The notes under the pieces were generated by a model that was given only the letters and a program-made list of their open reading frames with translations, did not search any database and was not told where the DNA came from. DNA of 64,000 nt from Stappia sp. MMSF_3263 (GTDB lineage: Bacteria; Pseudomonadota; Alphaproteobacteria; Rhizobiales; Stappiaceae): contig NZ_JASHIK010000002.1 of assembly GCF_030733745.1 (NCBI RefSeq), positions 62,001 through 126,000 of the forward strand, given 5' to 3'. Positions within the stretch are counted from its first letter, which is position 1; every line of letters starts with the position of its first letter. Position numbers and translations under genes: made by a program. Positions 1-9,343 of the stretch are shown here, piece after piece.

Positions 1-659
1 TTGCGCTCGCGGCCGAGCGAGTAGATGTGGAACGCCTTGTCGGTCAGTGTGACGAAGTCGCTGATGCAGTCGAGATGGCGGACGCTTGCATGCAGGTCCA
101 CCGGCTCTACCGGATAGCCGCCGTTGAGGTCGATGACGTTGAAGACCTGGCTGAGCCGGACGAAGTCGCGAAAGTCCTCCTGGCTGCCCGGCCTGCGGCC
201 TCGGGTGGCGTCGGCGCAGTTCGGGGCGCTGGCGACACCGCTCCAGATGACGCTGTCGCCGCCAACGCGCAGGTTGTGGGCAGGGTTGCGGGCGTGCAGG
301 GTGAACTCGGCCGGCGCATGCGACAGGGCCTCCAGGACCAGTCCGCGCTCCATGCGGATTCGGTCTCCGGATGCGGGAATTTCGACCCCGGCGGCTGCGA
401 GGATGGCCTTCGCCTCGGGATTGATAAAATCGATGCCGATATTTTCCAGAACGTCGAGCGAGGCATTGTGGATGGATTCAAGCTCGTCCGCCGACACGCA
501 GGCGACCGGTTGAAACGGATTTCTTCTTGCCCGGAACGGCTTCTGCTCGATCGGCGCATCGCTCCCCGCGCCGTCCCGGCGGCCCCTGCGTCCGCGGCGC
601 CTGGCCGGCGTCTCGGCGGTCTCCGACAGGGGAGCGCGAATGTCGTCACTGCTTGCCAT
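1..659 (-). CDS. Trimethylamine methyltransferase (MttB) family protein, N-terminal part
   Basis: The minus strand is open from an ATG at 659 to the left edge, giving 219 residues without a stop. After a basic, low-complexity N-terminus (Arg/Gly-rich, residues 18-30) the protein reads like the MttB superfamily: LENIGIDFINPEA (about residues 71-83), an ILAAAGVEIP segment, and HARNPAHNLRVGG (about 122-134) followed by SGVASAPNCADATRGRRPGS. Known members are corrinoid-dependent methyltransferases for trimethylamine or, in the non-pyrrolysine branch, quaternary amines such as glycine betaine. The catalytic C-terminal half lies outside the window, so whether a pyrrolysine codon exists cannot be judged; the bacterial non-pyrrolysine branch is the likelier one. 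It is transcribed away from the ABC importer at 1182. Family call firm, substrate unknown. Confidence 0.85.
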   Translation of the reverse strand, partial: MASSDDIRAPLSETAETPARRRGRRGRRDGAGSDAPIEQKPFRARRNPFQPVACVSADELESIHNASLDVLENIGIDFINPEAKAILAAAGVEIPASGDRIRMERGLVLEALSHAPAEFTLHARNPAHNLRVGGDSVIWSGVASAPNCADATRGRRPGSQEDFRDFVRLSQVFNVIDLNGGYPVEPVDLHASVRHLDCISDFVTLTDKAFHIYSLGRER

Positions 660-1181
660 GATCGGCGGCTTTCCGGGTTTTGGAAGTCGTCTGTTTCAAG
701 GGTCTTGAATAAAGCAATCCTGTTCTCGAAAATGCCAAGCAAAAAGCCCGAATTTTCGAGTTCCTGCGCGCCTTTATACGCGAGCGTTTCATGGAGCCTA
801 GACTCGCCAACGAGGGAAAGGCGATATCAATTATGCGACCAGCTGTTGTCCGATACCGACATGCCTGTCGGCTGATCAAAAAAATGCTGGCAAGGCTTTG
901 CCAATCCGGTCGGAATGCGTGCTAGGCTTGAACCCTGATGGGTCAGGTTCCGTTCCGGCGGGCCTGTCTCCTGGATCACACCAAGGATCAGCCGAGGGGG
1001 AGGGTCTGGATGGGCGGCCGTGAACCGGATGCGTGAGACATGCGAGCCAGCATGTTGTCGGCGCGAAGGTCCCGGCCCGTACCGGTGCCGATTGGCGGCG
1101 TGAGCGCGCGATGAAAATGCTCCGCGCGACCGGTTAAACAATATCGACAGACATTCGAACAGACGGAGGGGAGACAGTCCT
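660..1181. promoter_or_regulatory. Divergent control region between mttB-like gene and ABC importer
   Basis: This 522-base stretch separates two divergent transcription units and no coding frame in it looks real. It holds two short perfect dyads: CCGACA-N4-TGTCGG at 856-871 and TGGCAA-N4-TTGCCA at 888-903. Either could be an operator shared by both units. A purine-rich Shine-Dalgarno stretch (GGAGGGGAGA) lies just upstream of the ATG at 1182. I looked for riboswitch cores (cobalamin, SAM, glycine, TPP) and could not identify one. Promoter positions were not assigned. Confidence 0.4.
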
Positions 1182-2873
1182 ATGTCGACCAGCGATACAT
1201 CGAACAAACTGCATCCGAAGGTCGGGGAAGCCCGCGAGCAGATGGATGGCGGCCGGCTGAGCCGGCGCGAGTTCGTCCGCTACGCCGCCTTGCTCGGCGT
1301 GGGGGCCGGGGCGGCCTACGCAATGGCCGGCCTGCCGAATCCGGCGATCGCCCAGGACGCGGCGAACCTGCCGTTTCCGGCGGACGATGCCGGCGCGAAG
1401 TCGGGCGGCATCCTGAAGGTCGCGATGCAGGTCCAGAAGATCGACGATCCCGCGACATTCTCCTGGACGCAGGCCTCCAACCAGACGCGTCACATGCTCG
1501 AATACCTGGCGATGACCGGGCCGGACAACGTGACCCGGCCGATGCTGGCCGAGAGCTGGGAAGCTTCCGACGACCTGAAGACGTGGACATTCCGCCTGCG
1601 CAAGGGCGTGAAGTGGCACAATGGCGATGATTTCACCGCCGAGGACGTGAAGTTCAATTTCGAGCGCTGGACCAATCCGGAAATCGGGTCGTCCAATATC
1701 GGCCTGTCGTCCGTGTCGGCCATGGTCGAGGAAGTGGACGGCAAGAAGAAGCTGATCGACGGTTCCATCGAGGTGATCGACGATCACACCATCCGCTTCA
1801 ACCTGACGAAGCCGGTGCTGTCCTTCCCGGAAGACATGTACAACTATCCGACGGCGATCGTGCATCGCGGCTTCGCACCGCCGCTCGACAACGCGCTGAT
1901 CGGTACGGGTCCGTTCACAATCACCGAGAATGTCGTGGGCGACCGCTGCATCCTGAAGCGGGTGACGGAGGCCGGCGGCCAGCCGTTCGAATATTGGGGC
2001 GGCACGGTCTTCCTCGACGAGATCCACTATTACAATTTCGATGCCGACAACCAGCTGACCGCCTTTGCGGGCCAGAGCGTGGATGCCATCTACGACTTCG
2101 GTGTCGAGCAGATGGAACTGGCCAAGGCCATCGACGGCAACATCATCGCCGCGCGCACCGCGCAGACGCTGTGCTGCCGGATGCGGGTCGATGCCAAGCC
2201 GTTCGATGACGAGCGCGTCCGCAAGGCCGTGGCGATGGCTGTCGACAATGCCGCGATCAAGCCGCTGGTCTATCCGGAGGGGGGCGATATCGGCGAGAAC
2301 TACCACGTCGCGCCGGTCCATCCCGATTACGAGGCGCTGCCGCCGATCAGCCGCGATGTCGAAGGCGCCAAGGCGCTCCTCGCCGAAGCCGGCCATCCGG
2401 ACGGCATCACGATCACCATCGATGTCGGCAACACGGACGGCCCCTGGCACCAGACCGTTGCCGAAGCCATGCGCGACCAGCTCCAGGACGCGGGCATCAC
2501 GTTGAACATCAACGTCATTCCGGCCTCCAAGTACTGGGAAATCTGGACCAAGACGCCGTTCGGCGCCACCGCCTGGACTCATCGTCCGCTTGGCACGATG
2601 GTGATGTCGCTTGGCTACCGGTCAGGCGTGCCGTGGAACGAATCCGGCTTTGCCTCGCCGGAGTTCGATGCGGCCCTGGATGCGGCGGAAGCGACCCTCG
2701 ATGTCGAGGAGCGCAAGGGACTTCTCGCCAAGGCCTCGAAGATCCTGCAGGACGCGGCCGTCGTGGTGATGCCGATCTGGCGCCCGGTCTACTGCATGGC
2801 GTCCAAGTCGGTGCACGGCTATCCGGCTCACCCGACCCAGTATCACCAGTTCAACAAGGTCTGGATGGGCTGA
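1182..2873 (+). CDS. ABC transporter substrate-binding protein, family 5 (peptide/nickel type), Tat-exported
   Basis: 563-residue periplasmic binding protein of the SBP_bac_5 family, first gene of a Dpp/Opp-type importer. The N-terminus has a twin-arginine signature (SRREFVRYA, residues 27-35), a hydrophobic stretch and a cleavage-like AIAQDA, so export by Tat is likely. Family features follow: [28 protein letters not shown] in the first lobe and [11 protein letters not shown] just after it. The ATG at 1182 follows a good Shine-Dalgarno sequence. A strong hairpin lies between this gene and the first permease gene, so the binding protein may be made in excess. The divergent MttB-family gene makes a methylated amine or a peptide carrying one a conceivable ligand, but that is inference only. 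Confidence 0.93.
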   Translation: MSTSDTSNKLHPKVGEAREQMDGGRLSRREFVRYAALLGVGAGAAYAMAGLPNPAIAQDAANLPFPADDAGAKSGGILKVAMQVQKIDDPATFSWTQASNQTRHMLEYLAMTGPDNVTRPMLAESWEASDDLKTWTFRLRKGVKWHNGDDFTAEDVKFNFERWTNPEIGSSNIGLSSVSAMVEEVDGKKKLIDGSIEVIDDHTIRFNLTKPVLSFPEDMYNYPTAIVHRGFAPPLDNALIGTGPFTITENVVGDRCILKRVTEAGGQPFEYWGGTVFLDEIHYYNFDADNQLTAFAGQSVDAIYDFGVEQMELAKAIDGNIIAARTAQTLCCRMRVDAKPFDDERVRKAVAMAVDNAAIKPLVYPEGGDIGENYHVAPVHPDYEALPPISRDVEGAKALLAEAGHPDGITITIDVGNTDGPWHQTVAEAMRDQLQDAGITLNINVIPASKYWEIWTKTPFGATAWTHRPLGTMVMSLGYRSGVPWNESGFASPEFDAALDAAEATLDVEERKGLLAKASKILQDAAVVVMPIWRPVYCMASKSVHGYPAHPTQYHQFNKVWMG

Positions 2874-2883
2874 CACAGTTGCG

Positions 2884-2916
2884 CCGCGCGGTTTTCCGAC
2901 ACGGAGAACCGCGCGG
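2884..2916 (+). terminator. Strong intercistronic hairpin after the binding-protein gene
   Basis: CCGCGCGGTT at 2884-2893 pairs perfectly with AACCGCGCGG at 2907-2916. The arms continue almost without break (TTCC against GGAG) to a 5-base loop. TTTCCGTT follows, so it is at best a leaky terminator. In binding-protein-first ABC operons such structures commonly protect or over-express the proximal cistron. Confidence 0.55.
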
Positions 2917-2998
2917 TTTCCGTTCAGGCTCCTGAGGTCAGGGGAGGGTCGTCGCGCCGCCGCTTTCGCAGGCGCGATGCCGGACACGGTGGGCACAC

Positions 2999-3949
2999 AT
3001 GCTGAAACTCGTTCTGAGACGCCTGGTTCAGATGGTTCTGATCATGGCCGTCTCGTCACTGTTGCTCTTTGCGATCTTTGACACGCCGGAGTTCAAGAAG
3101 CGGCTGGCGGTACAGGAACTGGGCGGGTTCGCGGTCTCCGCGCTCACCGAGGACAGCTACCAGGACTGGCTTGCCGCACGCGGGCTCGACGTCCCGTTCT
3201 ACCAGCGCTACGCCAACTGGGTCGGCAATATCCTGACCGGCGATTTCGGCTTCTCCTTCGAGAAGAACCGGCCTGTCGCTCCGCTCCTCGCCGATCGGCT
3301 GGCGAATACCGGCATCCTCGCATTCTTCGTTTTCGCGCTGATGATTCCGATATCGCTCGTGCTGGGCGTTCTTGCCGGCATGAAGGAAGGGTCGCTCCAG
3401 GATCGCTCGATCTCGTTCATCTCGGTCTTCACGACCAGTATTCCGGAGATCGCGAGCGCCATCCTGCTGACCATCGTGTTCGCGCTCGGGCTTGGCTGGC
3501 TGCCGGTCAAGTCGGCCATGATCGGCGGGTTCGACTTTCGCGAACTGGTGCTGCCGGTGCTGACGCTGGTGATCTACGATTTCGGCTACGTGGCGCGCAT
3601 GACGCGCGCTTCCATGGCCGAGGTGATGACCTCGCAATATATCCGCACCGCCATCCTGAAAGGCATTCCCTATCGCCGCGTGGTGATGAAACACGCGCTT
3701 CGCAACGCGCTGATCGCGCCGTTCACGCTGATCGTGCTGCAGCTCAACTGGCTGCTGTCGGGCGTTGTCGTGGTCGAGGTATTCTTTGAATATGACGGCT
3801 TCGGAAAGCTTTTGCTGGAGGCGGCGCTGTTCCCCGATGTCGAGGTGGTCCAGGCGTGCACCCTGGTTGCCGTTGCCGTTGCCGTCGTGTCGCAGATCAT
3901 CTCCGACATCGGCTACACCTTCCTGAACCCGCGCATCCGATTTGCCTGA
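2999..3949 (+). CDS. ABC transporter permease, DppB/OppB type
   Basis: 316-residue inner-membrane permease. It has an N-terminal membrane helix (about residues 9-28), a periplasmic loop with the conserved LDVPFYQRYANWVGNILTGDFG pattern, then five further hydrophobic segments. The EAA-type cytoplasmic loop that contacts the ATPase (SQYIRTAILKG, then HALRNALIAP) lies at about residues 210-240. It pairs with the next gene to form the transmembrane channel of the importer. The gene ends 18 bases before the following permease. Length and motifs are standard. Confidence 0.93.
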   Translation: MLKLVLRRLVQMVLIMAVSSLLLFAIFDTPEFKKRLAVQELGGFAVSALTEDSYQDWLAARGLDVPFYQRYANWVGNILTGDFGFSFEKNRPVAPLLADRLANTGILAFFVFALMIPISLVLGVLAGMKEGSLQDRSISFISVFTTSIPEIASAILLTIVFALGLGWLPVKSAMIGGFDFRELVLPVLTLVIYDFGYVARMTRASMAEVMTSQYIRTAILKGIPYRRVVMKHALRNALIAPFTLIVLQLNWLLSGVVVVEVFFEYDGFGKLLLEAALFPDVEVVQACTLVAVAVAVVSQIISDIGYTFLNPRIRFA

Positions 3950-3967
3950 GCCCCGGAGACACACCCC

Positions 3968-4987
3968 ATGGCAGTGACCGATATCCAGGCATCCCAGCCT
4001 TTCCTGTCCCGTCTGTTGCGGCCAAGGCCGGTAATCGCGCTGCTGCTGCTGATGTGGTTGCCGCTGATGGCCTATGTCATGTTCGGCAAGACCATTGGCA
4101 ACAATGCGCAGATGGTGCTCCTGCCGGCGATCCCGGCGACTCTGATCCTCTACATCCTGGGCATTCGCGCGTTCCGCGAAAGCTGGGTCGCGGTGATCGG
4201 ACTGACGCTGGTGTTCTTCTGGCTGTTGATGGCAGTGAGCGCCCCCTATCTGCCGCTCCTCGACCCGAACAAGCCGATCGCTCCCTTCACCACGCCCTTT
4301 ACCGAGCGCAAGGACGTCTTCTTCTGGCTCGGCACGGACTTCAAGGGCCGCGACATGCTTTCCCGGATGATATGGGGTTGCCAGCGGGTGCTCGTCTGGG
4401 GCGTCACGGCAACTCTGGTCGCCTATGTCGTGGGGGCCTTGTTCGGACTGATCTCGGGATATCTCAGCGGCTGGTGGGACGAGATCATCTCCTTTGCCGC
4501 CAACGTGCTCCTGTCCTTCCCGGTGATGGTGCTGTTCATAGTCATCCTGAACTATCTGGGGCCGTCGGGGTTCAACATCGTCGTGGCGGTGACCTTCGCC
4601 TCGGCGCCGGCGATCATGCGCATCGTCAGGGGCCTCGCGCTCGACATCAAGACGCGGGACTACGTCTTCGCGGCGCAGACCCGCGGCGAGCATCCGCTCT
4701 ACATCATGATTTTCGAACTGCTGCCGAACGTGCGCGGGCCGATCATCGTCGATGCCTGCCTGCGGCTCGGCTACACCACGGTGGCGATCACGACCCTGAC
4801 CTTCCTGGGCCTCGGCCTGCAGCCACCGGACCCCGACTGGGGCCTGATGATCCGCGAAAGCGCCAAGACGGCGATGCTGTGGAAGTTCTCCTACATGCTG
4901 CTCGTGCCGGCCCTGTCGGTCTCGAGCCTCATTCTCGGCTTCAACCTGATGGCCGACGGCCTCAGGGAAATGAGCCTGCGTGACTGA
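3968..4987 (+). CDS. ABC transporter permease, DppC/OppC type, with extra N-terminal membrane segments
   Basis: 339-residue permease partner of the preceding gene. The conserved DppC core starts at FFWLGTDFKGRDMLSR (about residue 118), carries the EAA loop (TRDYVFAAQTRGEHP, about 233-247) and ends with TFLGLGLQPPDPDWGLMI near the C-terminus. Unlike the usual family of about 300 residues with one helix before the core, this protein has about three hydrophobic segments before it (roughly residues 20-42, 45-64 and 72-92). The stop codon lies 13 bases before the chosen ATG of the ATPase gene, so the two are probably translated in sequence. Confidence 0.92.
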   Translation: MAVTDIQASQPFLSRLLRPRPVIALLLLMWLPLMAYVMFGKTIGNNAQMVLLPAIPATLILYILGIRAFRESWVAVIGLTLVFFWLLMAVSAPYLPLLDPNKPIAPFTTPFTERKDVFFWLGTDFKGRDMLSRMIWGCQRVLVWGVTATLVAYVVGALFGLISGYLSGWWDEIISFAANVLLSFPVMVLFIVILNYLGPSGFNIVVAVTFASAPAIMRIVRGLALDIKTRDYVFAAQTRGEHPLYIMIFELLPNVRGPIIVDACLRLGYTTVAITTLTFLGLGLQPPDPDWGLMIRESAKTAMLWKFSYMLLVPALSVSSLILGFNLMADGLREMSLRD

Positions 4988-5000
4988 GAAAGGGACCGTC

Positions 5001-7079
5001 ATGAGCGACCAGACCCCGGTTCTGGAATGCCGGAACCTTTGCATCTCGTACTACACGCGGGCAGGTGAAATTCCGGCCGTTGTCGATTTCAATCTCAAGC
5101 TGATGCCCGGTGAGGCGCATGGGATCGTCGGCGAGAGCGGTTGCGGCAAGTCGACGGTCGCCCTCGCGATCATGCAGTACATGGGCAAGAACGGCGCCAT
5201 TGTCGGCGGCGAGATCCTGTTCGAGGGGCGCGACATGCGCACCATGAGCGATGAGGAGCTGCGCCGTATCCGCGGTTCGAAGATCGCCATGGTTTATCAG
5301 GAACCGATGGCCTCGCTGAACCCCTCGATGCTGATCGGGGCGCAGCTTGCCGAGGTGCCGATCTATCACGACGGCCTGTCCGAGGCGGACGCGCTGCGCC
5401 GTGCGGAGGAGATGCTGGCCAAGGTCCGCCTGCCGGATCCCAAGCGTATCCTCAATTCCTACCCGCACCAGATATCCGGCGGTCAGCAGCAGCGCGTGGT
5501 CATCGCCATGGCGCTGCTGTCCAATCCCAAGCTCCTCCTGCTCGACGAGCCGACGACGGCGCTCGACGTGACCGTAGAGGCCGGCATCGTCGAGTTGATC
5601 AACGAGATCGCCGAGGAATTCGGCACCTCGATGATCTATATCTCGCACAATCTCGGCCTGATCCTGGAGACCTGTGACAGGCTGACGGTGATGTATTCGG
5701 GCGAGGCCGTCGAGGTCGGCGATATCCACGACGTCTTCGAGGAAATGCGCCATCCCTATACGCGCGGCCTTTTCGGTTCGATCCCGCTGCCCGGCGCCGA
5801 CAAGAACGCCCATCCGCTGGTTGCCATTCCCGGCCAGTTGCCCTTGCCGCACGAGCGGCCGGAAGGATGCAATTTCGCACCGCGCTGCACGTTCTTCCGC
5901 GACGGGCTGTGCAATGTCGGGGCGTTGAAGATGCATCCGGTTCCCGGCGATGACGATCACAAGGTGCGCTGCGAGCGGTTCCAGGAGATCGACTGGGATC
6001 GGGACCTGCCCAAGGGCGAGGCGAAACCGCCGGTTCTGCCCGGCGACACCGTGCTCTCCGTCGAGAACATGACCAAGCACTACATCATCGACGAGGGCGG
6101 GCTTTTCGTGTCCGGCGGCGATGCGCGCACGGTGAAGGCCAACGAGAAACTGAGCTTCGAGGCGCGGGAGGCGGAGACAGTCGCCATCGTCGGTGAATCG
6201 GGCTGCGGCAAGTCGACCTTCGCCAAGGTGCTGATGGGGCTGGAGGATGCGACCGACGGCAAGGTCATGCTCGGCGATGTCGAGTTGGGAGCCCTGCCTG
6301 TCGACAAGCGGGACAAGTCGACCATCGCGAAACTGCAGATGGTCTTCCAGAACCCGTTCGACACGCTCAATCCCTCGCACACGATCGGAGGCCAGATCGG
6401 ACGGGTGATCCGCAAGTTCGGTGTGGCAAGCGACGAGGCCGAGGTCAACGAGATCGTCATGCGGCTGCTCGACACGGTGAAGCTGCCGCGCGACTTCGCC
6501 AAGCGCAAGCCACGCCAGCTTTCGGGCGGGCAGAAGCAGCGCGTCGGCATTGCCCGCGCCTTTGCCGGCAATCCGAAAGTGGTGATCGCCGATGAACCCG
6601 TATCGGCGCTCGATGTTTCCGTGCAGGCGGCGGTGACCGAACTGCTGATGGACATCCAGCGCGAGAACCGCACGACCATGCTGTTCATCAGCCACGACCT
6701 CTCCGTCGTGCGCTATCTCGCCGACCGGATCGTGGTCATGTATCTCGGACGGATCATGGAGCAGGGGACGACGGAGGAAATCTTTGCGCCGCCCTACCAT
6801 CCCTATACGGAGGCGCTGCTTGCCGCGGTGCCCATCGCCGACACAAGGGTGGAAAAGAGGCACATCGTGCTGAAGGGGGAAATCCCCTCGCCGTCGAATC
6901 CGCCGAAGGGATGCCCGTTCTCCACGCGCTGCCCCTACATGATCCCCGGCACCTGTGATGTCGACCTGCCACCATTGCGCAGCTTCGGCGAAGGGCACGG
7001 CATTCTCTGTCACCTGGATCCGGCGGAGCTTTCGAAGATGGAGCCCGTGATCAAGCCGCGCGCTCAGGCGGCGGAATAG
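5001..7079 (+). CDS. Fused double ATP-binding protein of the peptide-type ABC importer (DppD-DppF)
   Basis: 692-residue protein with two complete ABC ATPase domains of the OppD/OppF kind. The first has Walker A GESGCGKST at residues 44-52, the signature SGGQQQRVV and Walker B LLLLDEPTTALD. The second, after residue about 350, has Walker A GESGCGKST, LSGGQKQRVG and VVIADEPVSALD. Each is followed by the cysteine-containing oligopeptide C-terminal extension (CNFAPRCTF; CPFSTRCPY). A GTG at 4980 would add seven residues, but the ATG at 5001 has the Shine-Dalgarno GAAAGGGA at the right distance. It powers import through the two upstream permeases. One fused protein replaces the usual two genes. 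Confidence 0.93.
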   Translation: MSDQTPVLECRNLCISYYTRAGEIPAVVDFNLKLMPGEAHGIVGESGCGKSTVALAIMQYMGKNGAIVGGEILFEGRDMRTMSDEELRRIRGSKIAMVYQEPMASLNPSMLIGAQLAEVPIYHDGLSEADALRRAEEMLAKVRLPDPKRILNSYPHQISGGQQQRVVIAMALLSNPKLLLLDEPTTALDVTVEAGIVELINEIAEEFGTSMIYISHNLGLILETCDRLTVMYSGEAVEVGDIHDVFEEMRHPYTRGLFGSIPLPGADKNAHPLVAIPGQLPLPHERPEGCNFAPRCTFFRDGLCNVGALKMHPVPGDDDHKVRCERFQEIDWDRDLPKGEAKPPVLPGDTVLSVENMTKHYIIDEGGLFVSGGDARTVKANEKLSFEAREAETVAIVGESGCGKSTFAKVLMGLEDATDGKVMLGDVELGALPVDKRDKSTIAKLQMVFQNPFDTLNPSHTIGGQIGRVIRKFGVASDEAEVNEIVMRLLDTVKLPRDFAKRKPRQLSGGQKQRVGIARAFAGNPKVVIADEPVSALDVSVQAAVTELLMDIQRENRTTMLFISHDLSVVRYLADRIVVMYLGRIMEQGTTEEIFAPPYHPYTEALLAAVPIADTRVEKRHIVLKGEIPSPSNPPKGCPFSTRCPYMIPGTCDVDLPPLRSFGEGHGILCHLDPAELSKMEPVIKPRAQAAE

Positions 7080-7084
7080 ATCGG

Positions 7085-7834
7085 TCAACGTTCGCTTGAG
7101 GCTGTGTCCGGTGCAATGGCCGCCAGGGGAGGCCGGTCCTCGATCTCGCGGAGCAGCTTGCGCCGCATGGCCTCCGCGAAATCCTCGTAACGGGCGACGG
7201 ACATGACGAAACTGCGTGGCCCGACCGCGACATTGTCGCGATACCACTGGGCCAGGCCGAGGTCCTCGTTCTCTATGGCGAGCCCGTTGATGGTGATGCC
7301 CCGTCCCAGCGCCATGCCGCGCGCGGTGTCGATCAGTACCACATAGTCGCGCGGCGGCGTTTCCCGGCCGTCTCCCGAAACGTCCACGACCCGCCGGCGG
7401 CCGGCGAAGCCGTTGTGGTCGAAATGCCGCATCGCATGCGCGAGGCCGGCACCGATGCCGGTGCCGCCATTGACGCGCCTTGGCCAGGTCTCGACCTCGC
7501 CGGCGAAACGCCTGGCCGACGCGGCGTCGGCAACCAGGTGGAAAGGGGACAGGTCCGCGGGGCGCTCCGCCTCCGCCCACACGGCCAGCGCCACGGCGAT
7601 CCTGCCGACGGGGCCGGCTGCGATCGCCGCATGGACCTCGCCTGAGCGGAAGGCTTCGGCAATTCCGTTCATCTGCAAGGAGAACTCCGCCTCGTCGACG
7701 CTTGCCGATGCGTCCACTGCAAGGACGAGTTCGAGATCGACGGTCGTTTCAGCGGCGGCGCCGAGCGGAAACATGGTGATCGCGAGCGAGATCAAACTGG
7801 AGGCAATCGCCAGGGATCGCCGTGCCTGCTTCAT
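7085..7834 (-). CDS. DUF1194 exported protein (von Willebrand A-like)
   Basis: 249 residues. An N-terminal signal peptide (MKQARRSLAIASSLISLAI..., cleavage near AAAET) precedes VDLELVLAVDASASVDEAEF, a MIDAS-like DxSxS motif of von Willebrand factor A folds. Later VVDVSGDGRETPP and the segment around MSVARYEDFAEAMRRKLLREI match the DUF1194 family common in Rhizobiales. The function of the family is unknown; periplasmic metal-dependent protein binding is plausible from the vWA fold. It is divergent from the adenylate cyclase gene, with 123 bases between the start codons, and its stop lies six bases past the importer ATPase stop on the opposite strand. Confidence 0.85.
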   Translation of the reverse strand: MKQARRSLAIASSLISLAITMFPLGAAAETTVDLELVLAVDASASVDEAEFSLQMNGIAEAFRSGEVHAAIAAGPVGRIAVALAVWAEAERPADLSPFHLVADAASARRFAGEVETWPRRVNGGTGIGAGLAHAMRHFDHNGFAGRRRVVDVSGDGRETPPRDYVVLIDTARGMALGRGITINGLAIENEDLGLAQWYRDNVAVGPRSFVMSVARYEDFAEAMRRKLLREIEDRPPLAAIAPDTASSER

Positions 7835-7957
7835 GGGTTTCCCGCTCCAGCCATTGGCGTTCGGCGCGACCTCGGCGACACCCGGGTCGCGTTCGCTGAG
7901 ATGGACAGTCCCCGCGCGAGGGCACAGGATCGCACCGACAGAGCAGGAATGCGAGCG

Positions 7958-9229
7958 ATGAACGGACAGGACACTATTCAAAGGACCTATGCCAGCGGTG
8001 TCGTACTGCGGCAGAGGTCCTGGCGCGATCCGGGCAAAATGATCGTCCACCGGCAGACGATCGACGACGTTCGGGACTGGTTGCTTGGAGAGGCACTCGC
8101 GGTCGGCGACGTGCTTGCCTTCTTCGAGGCATTCTGCTGGCGCATGGCCTCGGCGCTGGTCTCCTTCGACCGCGCCAGCCTGCATGTCGGTACATTGCAC
8201 CCGCAGATCTACGGCTTCGCCTGGAACTGGGAGAAGGGCGACGGCATCTGCGACGAGATCCAGGTTGGCGAGGGTATCCTGGCAACCGAAGCCTATAGAC
8301 GCAGTCCGCTCTACGGTGTGATCGAATACGGGCGCGCATTCGAGGAGCGGATCGACGAGGAGACGCAGAAGCGCTACCCGTTGCTGCGCGAGTTGGGTGC
8401 TCAGGGCTACAGCCAGTATCTGGCGCTGCCACTCACAGCCGGCGGGCGCCAGCACAATCTCGTATCCCTGTCGACGCGGCAGCCGGGCGGCTTCCGGCCT
8501 GCGGAGCTGGAGGCGGTGCGCGGGCTGTTGCGCATCTTCGCATTGCATGTCGAGCGGCATATCGACCGGCGGATCTCGGTGAACCTGCTCGATGCCTATC
8601 TGGGCGCGGCAGCTGGCGGGAAGGTCCTCAATGGCAGCATCCGGCGCGGTGTCGGAGAGGAGATTGATGCCGTCATATGGATGTCCGATCTGCGCGGCTT
8701 CACCGACCTGTCGTCGCGGTTGTCCGGGTCCGCGATGACCGCCTTGCTGAATGCATATTTCGAGCGCCTTGCATCTGCGGTGATTGCCGAAGGTGGCGAT
8801 ATCCTCAAGTTCATGGGAGATGGCGTGCTTGCCGTCTTCCCGCAGCGCGGCGACGCGGCGCAAGCCGCCTTGCGGGCCGCGGAACGGGCGCTCACCGCCA
8901 TCGCGGCGCTCAGCGACGATCCTCCGCCCGATCTTGCCACGGTCGACGGATGGGCTCCCTTGCGCAGCGGCATTGCCCTTCACGAGGGCAAGGTGTTCTT
9001 CGGCAACGTCGGTTCGACGGAACGTCTCGACTTCACTGTCATCGGGCCGGCGGTGAATGCGGCGAGCCGCATAGAGGCGCTGACCAAGGCGCTTGGCCGC
9101 GCCATCCTGGTTTCGGAACCGGTCGCCCGACAGCTCGATGCCCCGCTCGACGACATGGGAATGCATGCCTTGCGCGGTGTCGCCGGCGAAATGCGCCTCT
9201 TCAGCCCGCGACCAATGTCGAGGGAGTAG
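7958..9229 (+). CDS. Class III adenylate/guanylate cyclase with N-terminal sensory-like domain
   Basis: 423-residue cytoplasmic cyclase. The C-terminal catalytic domain starts near residue 238: metal-binding Asp in MSDLRGFT (D244), second metal-binding Asp in KFMGDG (D288), and LDFTVIGPAVNAASRIEAL with the Asp of adenylate-specific enzymes and the transition-state Asn/Arg. Residues about 40-200 form a soluble GAF-like region (FFEAFCWRMASALVSFDRASLHVGTLHPQI), as in many alphaproteobacterial cyclases with unknown ligand. ATG 7958 follows GAGCAGGA at a good distance; the in-frame ATG at 7949 and an earlier codon at 7901 are less likely. All catalytic residues are present, so it should make cAMP. 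Confidence 0.88.
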   Translation: MNGQDTIQRTYASGVVLRQRSWRDPGKMIVHRQTIDDVRDWLLGEALAVGDVLAFFEAFCWRMASALVSFDRASLHVGTLHPQIYGFAWNWEKGDGICDEIQVGEGILATEAYRRSPLYGVIEYGRAFEERIDEETQKRYPLLRELGAQGYSQYLALPLTAGGRQHNLVSLSTRQPGGFRPAELEAVRGLLRIFALHVERHIDRRISVNLLDAYLGAAAGGKVLNGSIRRGVGEEIDAVIWMSDLRGFTDLSSRLSGSAMTALLNAYFERLASAVIAEGGDILKFMGDGVLAVFPQRGDAAQAALRAAERALTAIAALSDDPPPDLATVDGWAPLRSGIALHEGKVFFGNVGSTERLDFTVIGPAVNAASRIEALTKALGRAILVSEPVARQLDAPLDDMGMHALRGVAGEMRLFSPRPMSRE

Positions 9230-9343
9230 TCCGTCAGGCTCTGAACGGGCTCGTGTTGCGAGCGCCAGGCGACGCTGCTAGCTTGCCGCCCGCCGCCCGG
9301 ATTCCCGGATGCACGGCCACCCCGACGCGACAGGAGACAGGCG

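Noticed and set aside
107-875. Plus- and minus-strand frames overlapping the MttB-family gene (27-875, 107-742)
   Set aside because: The frame from 659 to the left edge gives recognisable MttB-family protein; the others are arginine/serine/alanine-rich shadows.
905-1140. Possible riboswitch upstream of the ABC importer
   Set aside because: I looked for cobalamin, SAM, glycine and TPP cores, especially because of the corrinoid enzyme, but the conserved cores are not there. A covariance-model search would settle it.
3056-5044. Long open frame on the minus strand opposite the two permease genes
   Set aside because: It is rich in His, Asp, Arg and Gln with no domain, and mirrors the codon pattern of clear permease genes. 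It is an antisense shadow typical of high-GC DNA.
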